A DNA stretch of 55,213 nucleotides from positions 1 through 55,213 of the forward strand of contig BAAFSQ010000045.1 of assembly GCA_054661495.1 (NCBI GenBank), given 5' to 3'. Made by a program: the position numbers and the translations under genes. The notes under the pieces were generated by a model. The model was given only the letters and a program-made list of their open reading frames with translations, had not been told where the DNA came from and made no database searches. Source of the DNA: Zygophlyctis sp. KS116. Lineage: Eukaryota > Chytridiomycota. Below, piece after piece: positions 9,865-22,993 of the stretch. Every line of letters begins with the position of its first letter. The first letter of the stretch is position 1.

Positions 9865-10380
9865 ATGGATTCGTTGGCGTATTTAGATAATCTTTCTCCT
9901 CAGGACTCTGCAGAGATTTCTAAACTTTTATCTAGAGAGCCTAGAGGACAAATCAACAATCCGTTTCCTGAAATAGACACTTGTAACCCAGCCCCTTTGA
10001 ATGCAATTGACTTTCAAAGATTTCAACTTTTACTCCCAGACTCTGATTCCTTAATAGACTGGGAGTCTGCTCTTAATAATGCCAAGAGTTGTTTCGAATA
10101 CTCCAACAATAGAATATTAGAACTAGAACTTTTATCAAAATATGGAATTGAAGGATGGAAATCTAAAACATTATTTCTCTCACAACTCTTGGCCGTTAAA
10201 GAGTCTCAACTCTTGGAAAAAAGATCTAAAATAGATGAAATTAACAGAGAAAGAAAAGAATCTCAATTGTATATATCTGGAACTCTTAAATCTCTGGAAA
10301 ACAAGTATCAGAATTTACTCAAATCTCATATTCAAGTCAAACAAGCAGTTTTAGAATTGGAAAGTAATAAACGGAATTAA
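9865..10380 (+). CDS. BCAS2: Pre-mRNA splicing factor SPF27/BCAS2 (NTC/Prp19 complex)
   Basis: A single-exon, mostly helical protein of 171 residues. The N-terminus MDSLAYLD and the central ELELLSKYGIEGWK segment match BCAS2/SPF27/Cwf7. The C-terminal coiled coil with spaced L/Q residues binds Prp19. I chose the ATG at 9865 over the in-frame upstream region because it aligns with the family start. It is a core subunit of the Prp19 complex that activates the spliceosome, consistent with an intron-rich genome. Confidence 0.85.
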   Translation: MDSLAYLDNLSPQDSAEISKLLSREPRGQINNPFPEIDTCNPAPLNAIDFQRFQLLLPDSDSLIDWESALNNAKSCFEYSNNRILELELLSKYGIEGWKSKTLFLSQLLAVKESQLLEKRSKIDEINRERKESQLYISGTLKSLENKYQNLLKSHIQVKQAVLELESNKRN

Positions 10381-10849
10381 GTGTGATCCATCCCATATCC
10401 CATATCCCATATAAATCATTTTAAATCATTTTAAATCGATTGTATCAAGGTCGCTAGATCAGGTTAAAGCCAAGGTCAAAAACATAAAAGTTAAAAAAAG
10501 TGGCTAGGAAGTTCTTTAAAAAAATTATCTGACTCTTAGATCACTTCTTTGCTCATTGTAAAATGGGTAAAGGGAAAAGTCCTCGGATCAGTCGGCAGAA
10601 ATGTCGTTTTATAATTTGTAAAGTCTAATAGACCCATGATCATTATTCATAGTTATGTGATCCATTATGAACAGAATGAGGCTTGGAAGAGTCAGTAATT
10701 TTCATAAACTTTTTTTGCTCATTTAACACTCTGTTGTCTCTATTCCTATTAGAGATTTCAACTTTTTGAATGTAGCTATAATAATCTCATGAATTCTTCT
10801 TTCTAGGGGAATTCATGATACAATTTCTCTTTTTAAATTCCGTAATAAA
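10381..10849. other. Intergenic region with simple repeats
   Basis: This is 469 bp with no supported gene. It begins with three tandem tcccata-type units (about 10391-10411) and a twice-repeated aaatcatttt (about 10413-10432). A 21-codon frame starting with MGKGK at about 10563 was not accepted. No C/D, H/ACA or tRNA signature seen. Confidence 0.6.
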
Positions 10850-11328
10850 ATGTCTGATTTTTCTACTTATGAGTCTTTCAAGTAATTTATTTTATTAGAA
10901 ATCATAATTTTAGACCTGATATGTCTCATGAACAAGTAATGTCTTGGTTTCAGTCTAGACTAAATAGAAATGCAGAAGCTTATGATGTTTATCAAGTAAT
11001 TTTACAAGATTAAGAACCAGGTAGCAAAAGACTTTTATCAACTTGGATCATTCTCTAGAGCTAAAACATGTCTAATAACTTATGTACTTCTAAAGTAATT
11101 TAAACGCGATTTAGACAATGCTTTCAGGAGCAATGACTCAAGGAAGACACTTACTAGGCTATTGTTATTTAAATTTGGGAGATTTAGAAAGAGCTCTTGG
11201 AGAATTTAAAAAATGTATTTCAGGTATTTTTATTATTTTTATTATTTAAAAATCAAGAGGATTTTGATGATGATTGGCAATTGATTGTGGAATTAATCAT
11301 TGAAAATCAAGAGAAAATTTATTCTTGA
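10850..11328 (+). CDS. Small TPR protein, five exons
   Basis: Exons 10850-10881, 10914-10995, 11021-11083, 11115-11223 and 11258-11328, with introns of 32, 25, 31 and 34 nt. The product is 118 residues. All junctions keep frame, and the splice sites are GT-AG. The central part reads as one or two tetratricopeptide helices (YQLGSFSRAKTCL, then LLGYCYLNLGDLERALGEF). The C-terminus is acidic. Probably a scaffold or co-chaperone-type protein; no closer family recognised. It lies 53 bp upstream of the S41-like gene on the same strand. Confidence 0.7.
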
Positions 11329-11381
11329 TTTTTCTCCTTGTCCATAGCCTTGAGAGATTGAAAGCGGTAAAGCCTTGCCAA

Positions 11382-13888
11382 ATGATTATTCTTACTATTC
11401 TGATATATTTGTCTGTTTTTGCAAGAATTTCTAAAGGATCAATCAGTCCTTTAGAGAGTCTACCTCAATCATCCCTATTTTTACTAAAAGATGTTCGATC
11501 GGATCTCAAATTTCCTGAATTGTCGCTGCAAGAAAAGATCAAAATTGTAAATCAGACAAGATCAATCTTTAGTATTTACATTCATAGAGGAACTAGACTG
11601 ATCAATGCTTTGGATGATTTAGAAAATGTTTTGTATTCTCTAAAGAATTTGACTCAAGAAGAATTTCAAATGTCAATGCACTCAATTTATTTAAATTTAC
11701 ATGATATACAACAACAGTATGTATTTCCGGTTCCTTTTTCTTGTTCTAAAATTATTATTCCTTTGGAATTTGGTAGAATTCAAGGAGATAATACATCACT
11801 GTTTAATTATGCAGTAAAGGAAAAAAGGGATTTATACAAAAAGTTTGGGGTTGGGTGGCTGGCTGGGGTTAATCTCGGAGATGTTTTAATTAGCGTAGAT
11901 GGGATAATAATTGAAGATTTACAAGTTTATTTTCCAGAATTATTTATAAATGCAAACAAAGAGGCAGTTATTGCTAGATGGATACAAAAAGTTACTTTTA
12001 GGTTTGATTACGGTTTTAATAATTTATAGATCTCTTAAATATAATCCTCTTCCAACTAGGAATCATGTTACTTTGGGGTTTAAAAGGAAAAATAAGGTTT
12101 TTCTGCAGACATTGGACTATCTAGTGTATTCTTCTGAATGCAATCATTTGATAGAATTAAAGTCTTTAAATCTTAAAGATGATATTTCAATCAATGATGC
12201 TTATGAAAGAAGGGATTTTTATGAAATTGATCATCAAGTATTTAATCATTTTTGGGGGGATTATGGTTATATCTATTTGAGTAATTTTATGGGAGAAACT
12301 AGAGAAAGTCTTTATGAATTTAAAGAAATTTTATCAAGGGAAATGGTCAAGACAAATGGATTAGTCATTGATGTACGAAATAATCCAGGTGGGTCAATAA
12401 ATTTTGCACAAAGGTAGATAAAATATTTTTAAAATTAGTTTGGTTCAGTTTTTTTCTTCTGTGGAAGTTTTACCAATCAAATCTAGAGTGATTGATTGTA
12501 AAATGAATCAAAAAATAGTTGATACAGATTTGGTTGTAGATGAGTCTTTATGGAATATTTCTTTTAAAAATACTAAAAATGTAATTACTATAATTAACAT
12601 CAAAGTTTACCTATCCACCAATTTCAACTTCAAAAAAAGAACAACTCAATCAGTTTGGGAGGGTGTATTATGGTTCAGTCGCAGTCTTAACAAATGCTCA
12701 ATGTACTGGGGCATGTGAAGTATTTGTTGCATTAATGCAAGATTTGGAAATTGCTCGTATATATGGTGAAGGTATTATACTAAAAGTTTAACATTAGACA
12801 CTGTAACTGCAGGTGCTTGTGCTACAACGTTGGATTCTAATCTTTTGAGTAAATATTTTCCAAATTCCTTCTTTTCTTCTGTGGCTAGTTCTCAAATTGC
12901 ATGGAAACAATTAATTAGAATTGGGCTCAATGACGGAAAATTACTCGATGAAAATGGAGTTTCAGTTGATGAAGTCATACAGGTACCATTATAAAAACTA
13001 AAAGTATAGCCCGAATCTCAACATATCACTAGAGAATTACCTCTTTATCTTGTTCATCGTATCAATTATAAGATGCGATTTGACAATCCAGTTTATCTAT
13101 CAGTAGATGGATCTCATAACATTGATATTCCTGTGAATAAAACTCTCATTTTTCGTGGTGCTAGTCGTGGAATATCAAAAGTCTCTATCTCTGAAAATGG
13201 AGTTGTTCTTGATACAGTCTATGTTTCAATGCTTCCATTTCATCGCTGGAAGGCAAGTTTATACATACCTTTTTCATCAGACTATGCGCGGACCTTTACT
13301 ATTTCCGGATTATCGGACCAAGACTCTGTTTTAAAACAGATGATTCGTGTAATAAGACAAATCCCGCTTGAACGTATCAAGTTAAAGAGATCCCATCATT
13401 TCTGGGATTGGCATTACGGATTTCAATGGGCATGGGACTTTACATTTGGAAGGTTTACTAGTATTTACACACTTGCAGGGAATGAAAAAGATGGGTGGCA
13501 GGTGTCTGAAGCAGATGACGTCAAAACATTGATCATACCAAAATCTTGTAAGTATTAAGTAAACTTATGCCTAGATGTTCCTGGGACTGTTTCCATGTTT
13601 TCTTTATTCCTTGATGCAAAATATGTTGAGTACGGAATGTTAACTGTAAAATTGGATATGGATCTTTGTCCTAATGACACTCTGGAGTTTGAAATTGCTG
13701 ACTCTTTCTCCGCACTCCAAAATTTAGGAATTTATCACGGTCAATTGGGTTCATCTGATCTAAACTTTAATCTTCGTGAATTTATTGGCCGTTATTTAGA
13801 ATTTAGAATCATTTTCAGAGCCAAAAGCAATGATTCTTTCAATTTTGGCGGCGTTTCGGTTCAGAGTTTGCAAATTCTTGCATCTTAA
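11382..13888 (+). CDS. Secreted peptidase S41-like protein, probably inactive
   Basis: Seven exons: 11382-12001, 12030-12413, 12439-12580, 12606-12771, 12798-12982, 13010-13547 and 13575-13888; 782 residues. The start ATG at 11382 opens a hydrophobic signal peptide. A PDZ-like block (GVNLGDVLISVDG) precedes the S41 core (GLVIDVRNNPGG). The usual nucleophile motif reads CTGACE at about residue 415, where active tail-specific proteases have a serine in the S-A-S-A-S-E pattern. No TFGKG-type lysine motif follows. The C-terminal 350 residues are not recognised. It may be a secreted or cell-surface pseudoprotease. MLH3 begins 2 nt after its stop. Confidence 0.75.
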
Positions 13889-13890
13889 AA

Positions 13891-15775
13891 ATGATTAAAA
13901 AACTATCACTTGAGAATACTGAGATTTTGAGGTCCCAAATAGATATTCCATCTGTTCGTCATACAGTAGTTGAGTTGATTCTCAATTCCATTGATGCAAA
14001 AGCGATGTCTATTTCTGTCACTGTTCATAAATTGAGCGTTTCAGTCTCTGACGATGGAAATGGATTTGATCCTCAAGATTTAAAACTGTTAAAAAGAAAT
14101 TGTATTGAGCTAAACTAATAGAAAGGTAGTTCCAAGGCCAGTCCAGACACATTTGGACATTGTGGATCTACGCTTGCGAGTCTTTCAGTACTGGCTGATC
14201 TGGAAATACAAACTAGAAGATATTGGAATGGATATCATGCAATTTATACTGTAAAAACATCATCTAAATATAGAATCAAGAATTTATTTGTAAGCAAATC
14301 TCAAATGCAAGAATTGGGACAACAGTTACAGTAAATAATCTATTCAAAAATGTAATTATTAATTCATTAATAACGATTAGTTTCCAGTTCGCCAAAAGAT
14401 TGCATTCAAAGAAAAAACGTCTGAAATTAAGAGATCAATTGAAATTCTAGCATTGGGACTCCCCGAAATTTCTCTACAGTTCAAAGATAATCATCATTTA
14501 ATTCAGACAAATGGATCAGGAAATCTTATGAATACTTTTGATTCATTATTCGGACAGAATTTAGGAGAATCTCGTAAAGAAGTTAATTCGCAAAATTCGG
14601 ACATGGCAGTCAAAGGATTTATTTCAAATAATTTATTTCATTCAAGATATCATCAGTATCTTTATGTCAATCAAAGATACATTTCTAAATCTGTCCTTCA
14701 CGATCTCATCGATGCGGGAAATCAAAAAGGTATATATAAACAATTTATGCAAAGGATGTTATTCAATTTTCTTGATACATATTCATCTACCGTGGGATTC
14801 TATATCTCTATTTAAAAATGATTGCTATTCTTATGAACTAAAACTTATCAAAGATGACGGAATTTTAGATTTTATCTTGAAAGCATTAGGCATTGCAATT
14901 GATAAAAATGTTTCCTCAAGTAAAACCTGCCAAAAAAAGAGGAAGTCTAATCCGTCATCTTCAATTAGGACCAGTGCAAGCGTGGATTTTGATTCGGTGT
15001 TTCAAAAGCCATTTGAATTATCGGTACTTTTTAACTTCATAAAACTCATGCTTTAGAAGTGGAGAAATCCTGTATTTGAAAATATACATAAACCACTACA
15101 ATCCTTAAGAAGTGATCCATTTATTAATAGTGATCAGAAACATCTCAACATCCAAAAGTCCGAATTGAAGCACTTCCTTTTGATCGGACAAATGGACGCA
15201 AAATTCATTCTTTGTAGCTTAAAAACAATTGATAAAACTCAAATAATTTGTTTAGATCAGCATGCAGTAGATGAACGTATTCGTTTAGAGGAACTGGAAT
15301 CGCTGTTGAATTCTCAAGGAACGATCAAATCATATTTTCTCCAAAAACCGCTTATACTTGAAAAAAGGATACTTTCTATCATGACAATATATAAAAGAGA
15401 TTTGGAAAGATGGGGGATCATTATCAATGATCAAGGCGTAATTGCTTATCCGAATATCTTCAAATCCAGACTCGAGAAAGACTTTATAAAATTAAAAAAT
15501 ATTGTAATGGATCACTTGCAATATCTCCAAGAAGGTTTTAGTAATTCTCAGGTTCCTAAAGGCTACAAGAATTTATTAAATTCCATGGCATGCAGATCCG
15601 CAATTAAGTTTGGAGACCAATTGACTCGGGATGAATGCCGCGAGCTAATTATAAAACTTGGTGAATGCAGTTTTCCTTTTCAATGTAAGCTATTGTTGCA
15701 TTTAAATATTAAATAGGTGCGCACGGTCGTCCTTCAATGATTCCTTTGGTGACTTTAGTCAATGAACATGCGTAG
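13891..15775 (+). CDS. MLH3: DNA mismatch-repair endonuclease MLH3
   Basis: Seven exons: 13891-14101, 14126-14250, 14274-14351, 14381-14729, 14755-15023, 15057-15684 and 15717-15775; introns of 23-33 nt; 572 residues. The GHKL ATPase has VVELILNSIDA and DDGNGF, then GTTVTVNNLF and FPVRQK. The C-terminal MutL endonuclease motif DQHAVDERIRLE is intact at about residue 411, along with ACRSA and the terminal CAHGRPSM zinc-site motif. Compared with family members, the ATP-lid GFRGEAL segment is degenerate (GHCGSTL). It pairs with MLH1 in meiotic crossover resolution and repair. Confidence 0.9.
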
Positions 15776-15785
15776 GGCCAATTAA

Positions 15786-18349
15786 ATGATTGTCATAAAC
15801 TGCACTGGACCCTTTAATGAGAAAATCACAGCATTTTCCAGAGCTGCTACTTTGATTGTGTCTCAAGGGTCTTTTAATGCCTCCTTGTCTAGCTCATGGC
15901 AGGAGATATGGGTTTTGCCAGATGAAGGTCATGATTTTATGAATGCATTAGATCAAGGGGCTTCGAAAGTGATTCTACCCGCTCCAAAAGACTCTAGTAC
16001 TCATGATGAAATTATTAGGATTTTCCCTTTGGATCGGATTGTTTGGAAACTATCTGATGTAAATTTCTCAATTGAAATGTTTCTCAATCATGGATGTCAG
16101 TTTATGATTGATGTCGAATCCCCAGATGAATTAGAAAACATTATCTGCAGATTCAGAGGTTATTCAAACTTTTTAATAGCTGTAAATAGCCTTGATTTTG
16201 TTGATATCCCGTCTCTGAATAGTAAAGGATTTGGAGTCGTGATCAACCAAGATTTGATTTCTCTAGGTAAACATGGGATTGGCACTTTGAATTTGGGGGA
16301 TATAATTTGCAATCTTCTATCTTCTGACCGCCCAGATGGTCTATTTCCTACTATAGTGACTGATGAACAAGGTCTTGCCCTGGGGCTCTGCTACTCATCA
16401 AAGGATAGTTTAAATGAAGCAATAAGGCTTGGAAAAGGAGTATATTGGTCAAGAAAAAGAGGTTTATGGCTAAAGGGAGAAACATCAGGTGCCACGCAAG
16501 AATTAGTTTCGATTGCAATAGATTGTGATCGAGATACTCTTCGTTTTGCTGTTCGTCAAAAAAGTCCTGGTAATTTTGCAATTTGTTTAATTTAAGGATT
16601 TTGTCATTTAGAAACCAAAACTTGTTTTGGCTCATCTATTGGTGTCGCTAAGCTTATGGATACACTCAATAGTAGAAAGAAAGATGCGCCAAAAGGTTCT
16701 TACACTAGGCGTCTTTTTGATGACGAAAATCTCCTGAAGGCCAAAATTATTGAGGAAGCTCATGAACTATGTGATGCAGAAAGTCGGGATGATATTGCTT
16801 GGGAAACTGCAGATCTCATTTATTTTGCTTTGACCAAATGCGTTACAGCTGGAGTATCCCTTGAGGATATAGGTAATCAGTTGGACAAAAGGTCTAAAAA
16901 AGTCTTTAGAAGATCTGGAGATGCGAAGCCTGAGTTTTTGTCAAAATCTGTGCCCAAAAACCCTGAAAGCCGCCCTCAAAATATCAAAATGAATCATTAT
17001 GCTCTTAAAAATACTTCCAAAGAAGATCTTAAACTCCTTCTTCAAAGGCCTATTATTAAATCAGACGATATAATGACTCGTGTCAAGCCAATAATGAAGC
17101 AAGTTCGAGAAGAAGGGGATAAGGCAATAATGGATTTCACTCGTAAATTTGACAACATAGACTTGGAATCGTGTGTCCTGAGACCACCTTATGATCCTTC
17201 GCTGATGAAGATAGACCCAAATGTGCGAGGAGCGATTGATCAGGCATTTGCAAATATTAGAAAGTTCCACCAGGCTCAATTCGATCCCCAGGTTTTGGAA
17301 GTTGAGACACTTCCAGGAGTTTTATGCTCACGTTTTGTTCGCCCAATTGAAAAAGTAGGATTGTATGTTCCAGGTGGTACTGCTGTTCTTCCTTCAACTG
17401 CATTAATGTTGGGTATACCAGCGCAGGTGGCAGGATGTAAAGAAATTGTTCTGGCTACACCTCCTACAAAGAATGGAAAGCCAGCTCCTGAAGTGATGTA
17501 TGTAGCAGATAAAATTGGCGCCACTTGTGTTCTTTTAGCAGGTGGCGCTCAAGCAGTTGCGGGAATGGCTTACGGTACTGAATCGATCCCTAAAGTTGAT
17601 AAAATTGTTGGTCCTGGGAATCAGTATGTTACAGCAGCCAAAATGATTGTACAGGTAACTCTGGCCTTAAGTTTTACGTTAGGCGGACAGCTCTGTATTA
17701 GTTTCTATTGATATGCCAGCAGGGCCTTCTGAGCTATTGGTAAGCATTCAATTATAATGGCTAGGTTATAGCGGATGAAACTTGCGTACCGAAGTATGTT
17801 GCTGCAGATTTGCTTAGTCAAGCCGAGCATGGTGAGGATTCACAAGTAGTTCTTGTTGCAGTAAATTTACCCAAATCGCATTTAGAAGAAATAGAAATGG
17901 AACTTGAATCTCAAGGATCTGTTTTGCCTAGATCGGATATTGTTCGTGTATCCATTTCCAAGAGTTTCATTTTGGAAGTATCTACAATGAAGGAAGCTAT
18001 AGATTTCTCCAATTCTTATGCACCTGAGCATTTGATACTGCATTTTGATGACGCGGATTGCTGTATAGATTTAATCCAGAATGCTGGCTCTGTATTTGTT
18101 GGACGTTGGTCCCCAGAAAGTTGTGGAGATTATGCTTCAGGTACCAACCATACACTACCCACTTATGGCTATGCCAAAATGTATTCTGGAGTGAACACAA
18201 ACACATTTGTAAAGCATTTGACATCCCAAAAGCTTACTAAAGAGGGATTAGATTTGCTGGGAGATACTGTCACTACATTAGCACATCTTGAAGGTTTGGA
18301 AGCACATAGAAATGCTGTAGCAGTTCGACTGAAGGACATTCGAAAATAA
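15786..18349 (+). CDS. HIS4: Trifunctional histidine biosynthesis enzyme HisI-HisE-HisD
   Basis: Exons 15786-16569, 16597-17654, 17683-17739 and 17765-18349; introns of 27, 28 and 25 nt; 827 residues. An N-terminal fungal-specific region of about 180 residues is followed by three enzyme domains. Phosphoribosyl-AMP cyclohydrolase carries the zinc motif CDRDTLRF and GFCHLETKTCFG. Phosphoribosyl-ATP pyrophosphatase carries EEAHEL. Histidinol dehydrogenase carries YVPGG, GPGNQYV, DMPAGPSE and QAEHG. The fusion is typical of fungi. It catalyses steps 2, 3, 9 and 10 of the pathway. It ends 9 bp from the convergent CAPH stop. Confidence 0.96.
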
Positions 18350-18358
18350 AGATTTATA

Positions 18359-20553
18359 TTACTTATTTTGACTAATAATCAGCTCCTGCAACTGATCGCT
18401 TCCTTCTATGGATAGATTCTGCTCGTTCGCCAAGTGAAGTACACATATAAAGCAGAATGCCACAGAAATATCCTGTCTCTTATGTTCCGGGTAGAAATTA
18501 TCGAGTCCATGAACCAAATCAGTGAACTTCTTGGGCTTTTCAAATGTTGCTTCAGTTGGCAACTCGGATGACTAATGTCAGCAAACTTTAATTATTACCT
18601 CGTCATTCACTTCTAGTAATTCCTTCCAAATGTTTTCCTTCAATCGTTTAACATCTACTCGCTTTGCTGTCTTTGCATATCTTAACGGCGCAGCGAGGAC
18701 TTTTTTGGGCTGGTCGACCAGCTGATCTCCGTAATCTAAAAAAACAGAAATATCACCAGGAGGCCCTTCCGGTGTCTCTCCTTCATTGTCAATTCCAGAG
18801 TCTTCATCGTCATACGGATCAAATTCAAATCCTTGCGGAGTATCTATTAATTAGCTCACTCGTAATGATATTCTACCATCTGCTGCATTATTTACGGGCT
18901 CATCAGGACTGATCATTTCATTTTGGGCCCAGAACAAATCGTCCTGTTGCAAGTCATCAGGAACATCATCTATACATTATAATTAATTGATTTTACTGAT
19001 ATTTTGCACATTATGTAAAGTGCGCCCTTGGACTTTGTTTTTCATCCTAAAACTGATCTAAAGTATTTTAGTTTTTGGAAGTACCTTGTATTCTGGATTT
19101 GAAAATAATTTTGCGATATTTTTATATGAAATATGTAAATCTTCAGGAAGCAAATGCTTAGTTTTCAATTTATCAGCTTTTGGAAGATTAATTGATGAAC
19201 CTTGTGAAAATAGAGCCTTTAAATCAACCGGATTCGGATCAAGAAAATTGATAAGTTCCACTTCCTTTGGTATCCTTTTCTTTACTTTTGACTTTTCAGT
19301 TCTAGCAGCTACAATATTAATTTCACCGTTTATATTACCCAATAATGGTTTAGATCTCCAGTGCTCTGGACCAGCCCAATTCCTCAAAATAGACGTATCA
19401 AAGTACGAGAATACGCCCTCTTGAATTCCGATTGCTGGAAGATATTGCGCTTGTGAGACCATGCCCATGTCACCTTCTTCATTAAAATGCTCTTGATCAG
19501 GATCGACACTAAACATTAAATTATTGCATTCATCTCCACCAATACTAACATTATCATCAATATTGGGCGAAAAATCATAAAAATCATTTGGCTTTGCTTC
19601 TTTGGTAAAATCAATCTCTGCGCAAATCTGATTATCTGGGTTAGAAAATTCAAAGTTTCTTAGAGATGAACATATCTCTGTATCCCACAAACACTCTAAT
19701 TTAGAGTAAAAGTGATCTAATCATTGAGATATCCAAAAAGCACCTTTGAGCTTATCATAATCAATCCAAGATTGCTCTAAAACCTCTTCTTTTGGTTTGA
19801 CCGCATTGATTGAAATATCACCAGCATCAAATATAATTTGTCCATTTGACGAAATACTCAAATGATTTAACAATAATCCTCTCGCACCGCCTTCATCAAA
19901 ATCCGCTGATGTTTTTCTAAAAAGTGGATCGACTGTAAATTCTATGTCAAGCTTTTTTAGATCGAGATTATTTATATCCTTTTCGAGCGTATTGGTATGC
20001 CGATGGCCCTATTTTTCAAATAAAATTTATACTCTCTTTTTCACTTTAACAGCTCCAGCCTCCACATCTTCTTCTAAATCTACTTCTTCCTTTTGATTTC
20101 CTATTAAATTAGCTAGAAATATGGATTAAAAGACGTGAATAGAATGAAATACGTACCATAATTTTGTAGTCCACTTAGCAACTTTTTAGTTTCTACATCT
20201 ACAGAGTCTACTCTAGATGTATATATCTTGACACAACCGTCAAGAGTGCATGAAGCCTTTTGAAAGTTTATAGAATCTCCTTCTCTTAACAGCGTAAGAT
20301 CGTGAAAATAGTCAATTAGCGCCAAAGTCCAACTATTACTTGCATTGATTTTCTTGCTCTTAAAAGTATTAAATCATACATTATCAGCGACTATTTTCAT
20401 CCACTCATCAAATGATTTCTTTAACTCATCAGAACTTTCGTTTTGGTCCGAAAATGATTCTGAAATTCGTTGTCTACGGTCTGAAATTATAGACTGTCTT
20501 CTAGTTTCCCTTTTACCTCTCCGCCCAGTACTCGTATCTGTCTCGACAGTCAT
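18359..20553 (-). CDS. BRN1: Condensin complex kleisin subunit CAPH/Brn1
   Basis: Nine exons: 20380-20553, 20157-20352, 20033-20112, 19744-20008, 19085-19716, 18997-19057, 18877-18969, 18599-18843 and 18359-18571; introns 24-44 nt; 652 residues. N-terminal kleisin features include RRQS, DEWMKIVADNKIN and the LDGCVKIYTSRVDSV segment. The middle has the VDPLFRKTSADFDEGG motif. The C-terminal winged helix that contacts SMC2 is at KTAKRVDVKRLKENIW. It closes the SMC2-SMC4 ring of condensin I. Every junction was fixed by frame and by alignment to CAPH. Confidence 0.93.
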
Positions 20554-20786
20554 TTTATCGAATTCCTCGCGAAATGTGAATTCGTCCGAATCTACTTTTG
20601 ATCAAACTCACTGATACAATGCTTTTGTAGATTTATAGACGGTTGTCAATCATATGGAATAAGTAAAGCGGAATCTCAATCATCGATTTTATTATAAATT
20701 GTACAGAGTTTGTTCATACATGATAATGCCAATTGTTTATCTTGTTTACGCATTGTTTGAGTGACGCATTGTGTTCATTCATAATC

Positions 20787-21601
20787 ATGACATCTAAAGT
20801 TTCAAATGAAGATAGGGAATTCTCCCCAAGGGCCCAAAGAAGACATTTTGTGAATTCTCTAGTGGAGTACCTGATTATTACTTAATATTAGAAATCGACA
20901 TCTTAATCTATTAAAGGAAGATCTTACAGAAAATGCAAAAGAGCTATACAAGCGACCTTTAAATCCAATCCCTGCAAACCCAAAAGGAAATGTGAAATCC
21001 TATCATAATGCTGAAGTACAAGTAAGACATTTACAAACTCAATTTAGCAAAAACTCTCAGATATTGAAAAGGATTTAGCATCAATGAACATGGGACAAAT
21101 AAGTAAAAATGAGATCGATTCAATTTTATATGTTTCAACATATCAAGCAGGATATAATCCCAAAAAAGTGACTGCACCCAACTTTATAAAGGCCGAATTA
21201 TCTCAAGCCAATTTGGGAGATCGTTCTAAAAAAGACTCAAAAGATCCACATGTCATGAGTCTTTATCAGACTTCTTTTGGTGAAGACAACTCTTACCACA
21301 ATACTACTTTTAATAAGACACTGAATCGCGATCTTCACTCTTATGGAAAACAAAACATTTTGTATCATTTATATAGCCCAGGTAAAACTCTTTATTAATT
21401 TATACAAGGCCTCAAAGTTGAGGAAGTGATGGTATTGGATCCAAAAGCAACTGTTTACAAAACTTCATATGAAAATGATTATAGTCAACGTAAATTTTTC
21501 AAAGAGATTCCTCCAGAACAAATTCCAATTCCCTCTAGTTTGGGATCAAAACATAACAAACGCAACATGAAATTTAGAAAATGGGGAGGTTATCAAGGTC
21601 C

Positions 21602-21605
<4 letters not shown>
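20787..21605 (+). CDS. Unidentified protein, 246 residues
   Basis: Four exons: 20787-20866, 20892-21021, 21048-21381 and 21409-21605; introns of 25, 26 and 27 nt, all in frame. Basic and polar with no membrane segment. It is rich in Tyr, Ser and Asn in repeated YxxSY/F-like contexts (for example VYKTSYENDY and SLYQTSFGED). Such short aromatic motifs recur in proteins that bind along microtubules. With the TTLL9-like gene as its convergent neighbour, an axonemal role is a guess only. Its TAA stop shares the tetranucleotide CTAA with the TTLL9-like stop. Confidence 0.7.
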
Positions 21606-22940
<1,335 letters not shown>

Positions 22941-22993
22941 TTGAAAGAGCCGCCAAGTTGATGCTTGGAAAGCGTGAAATTTTTTAGGAAAAA

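Noticed and set aside
10563-10628. 21-codon frame starting MGKGK
   Set aside because: Too short, no recognised small ribosomal or other protein, and no intron extends it in frame.
12581-12660. Apparent coding continuation through 12581-12718 in the S41-like gene
   Set aside because: A 25-nt intron (12581-12605) moves the frame to one that contains the conserved YYGSVAVLTN segment; the other frame is noise.
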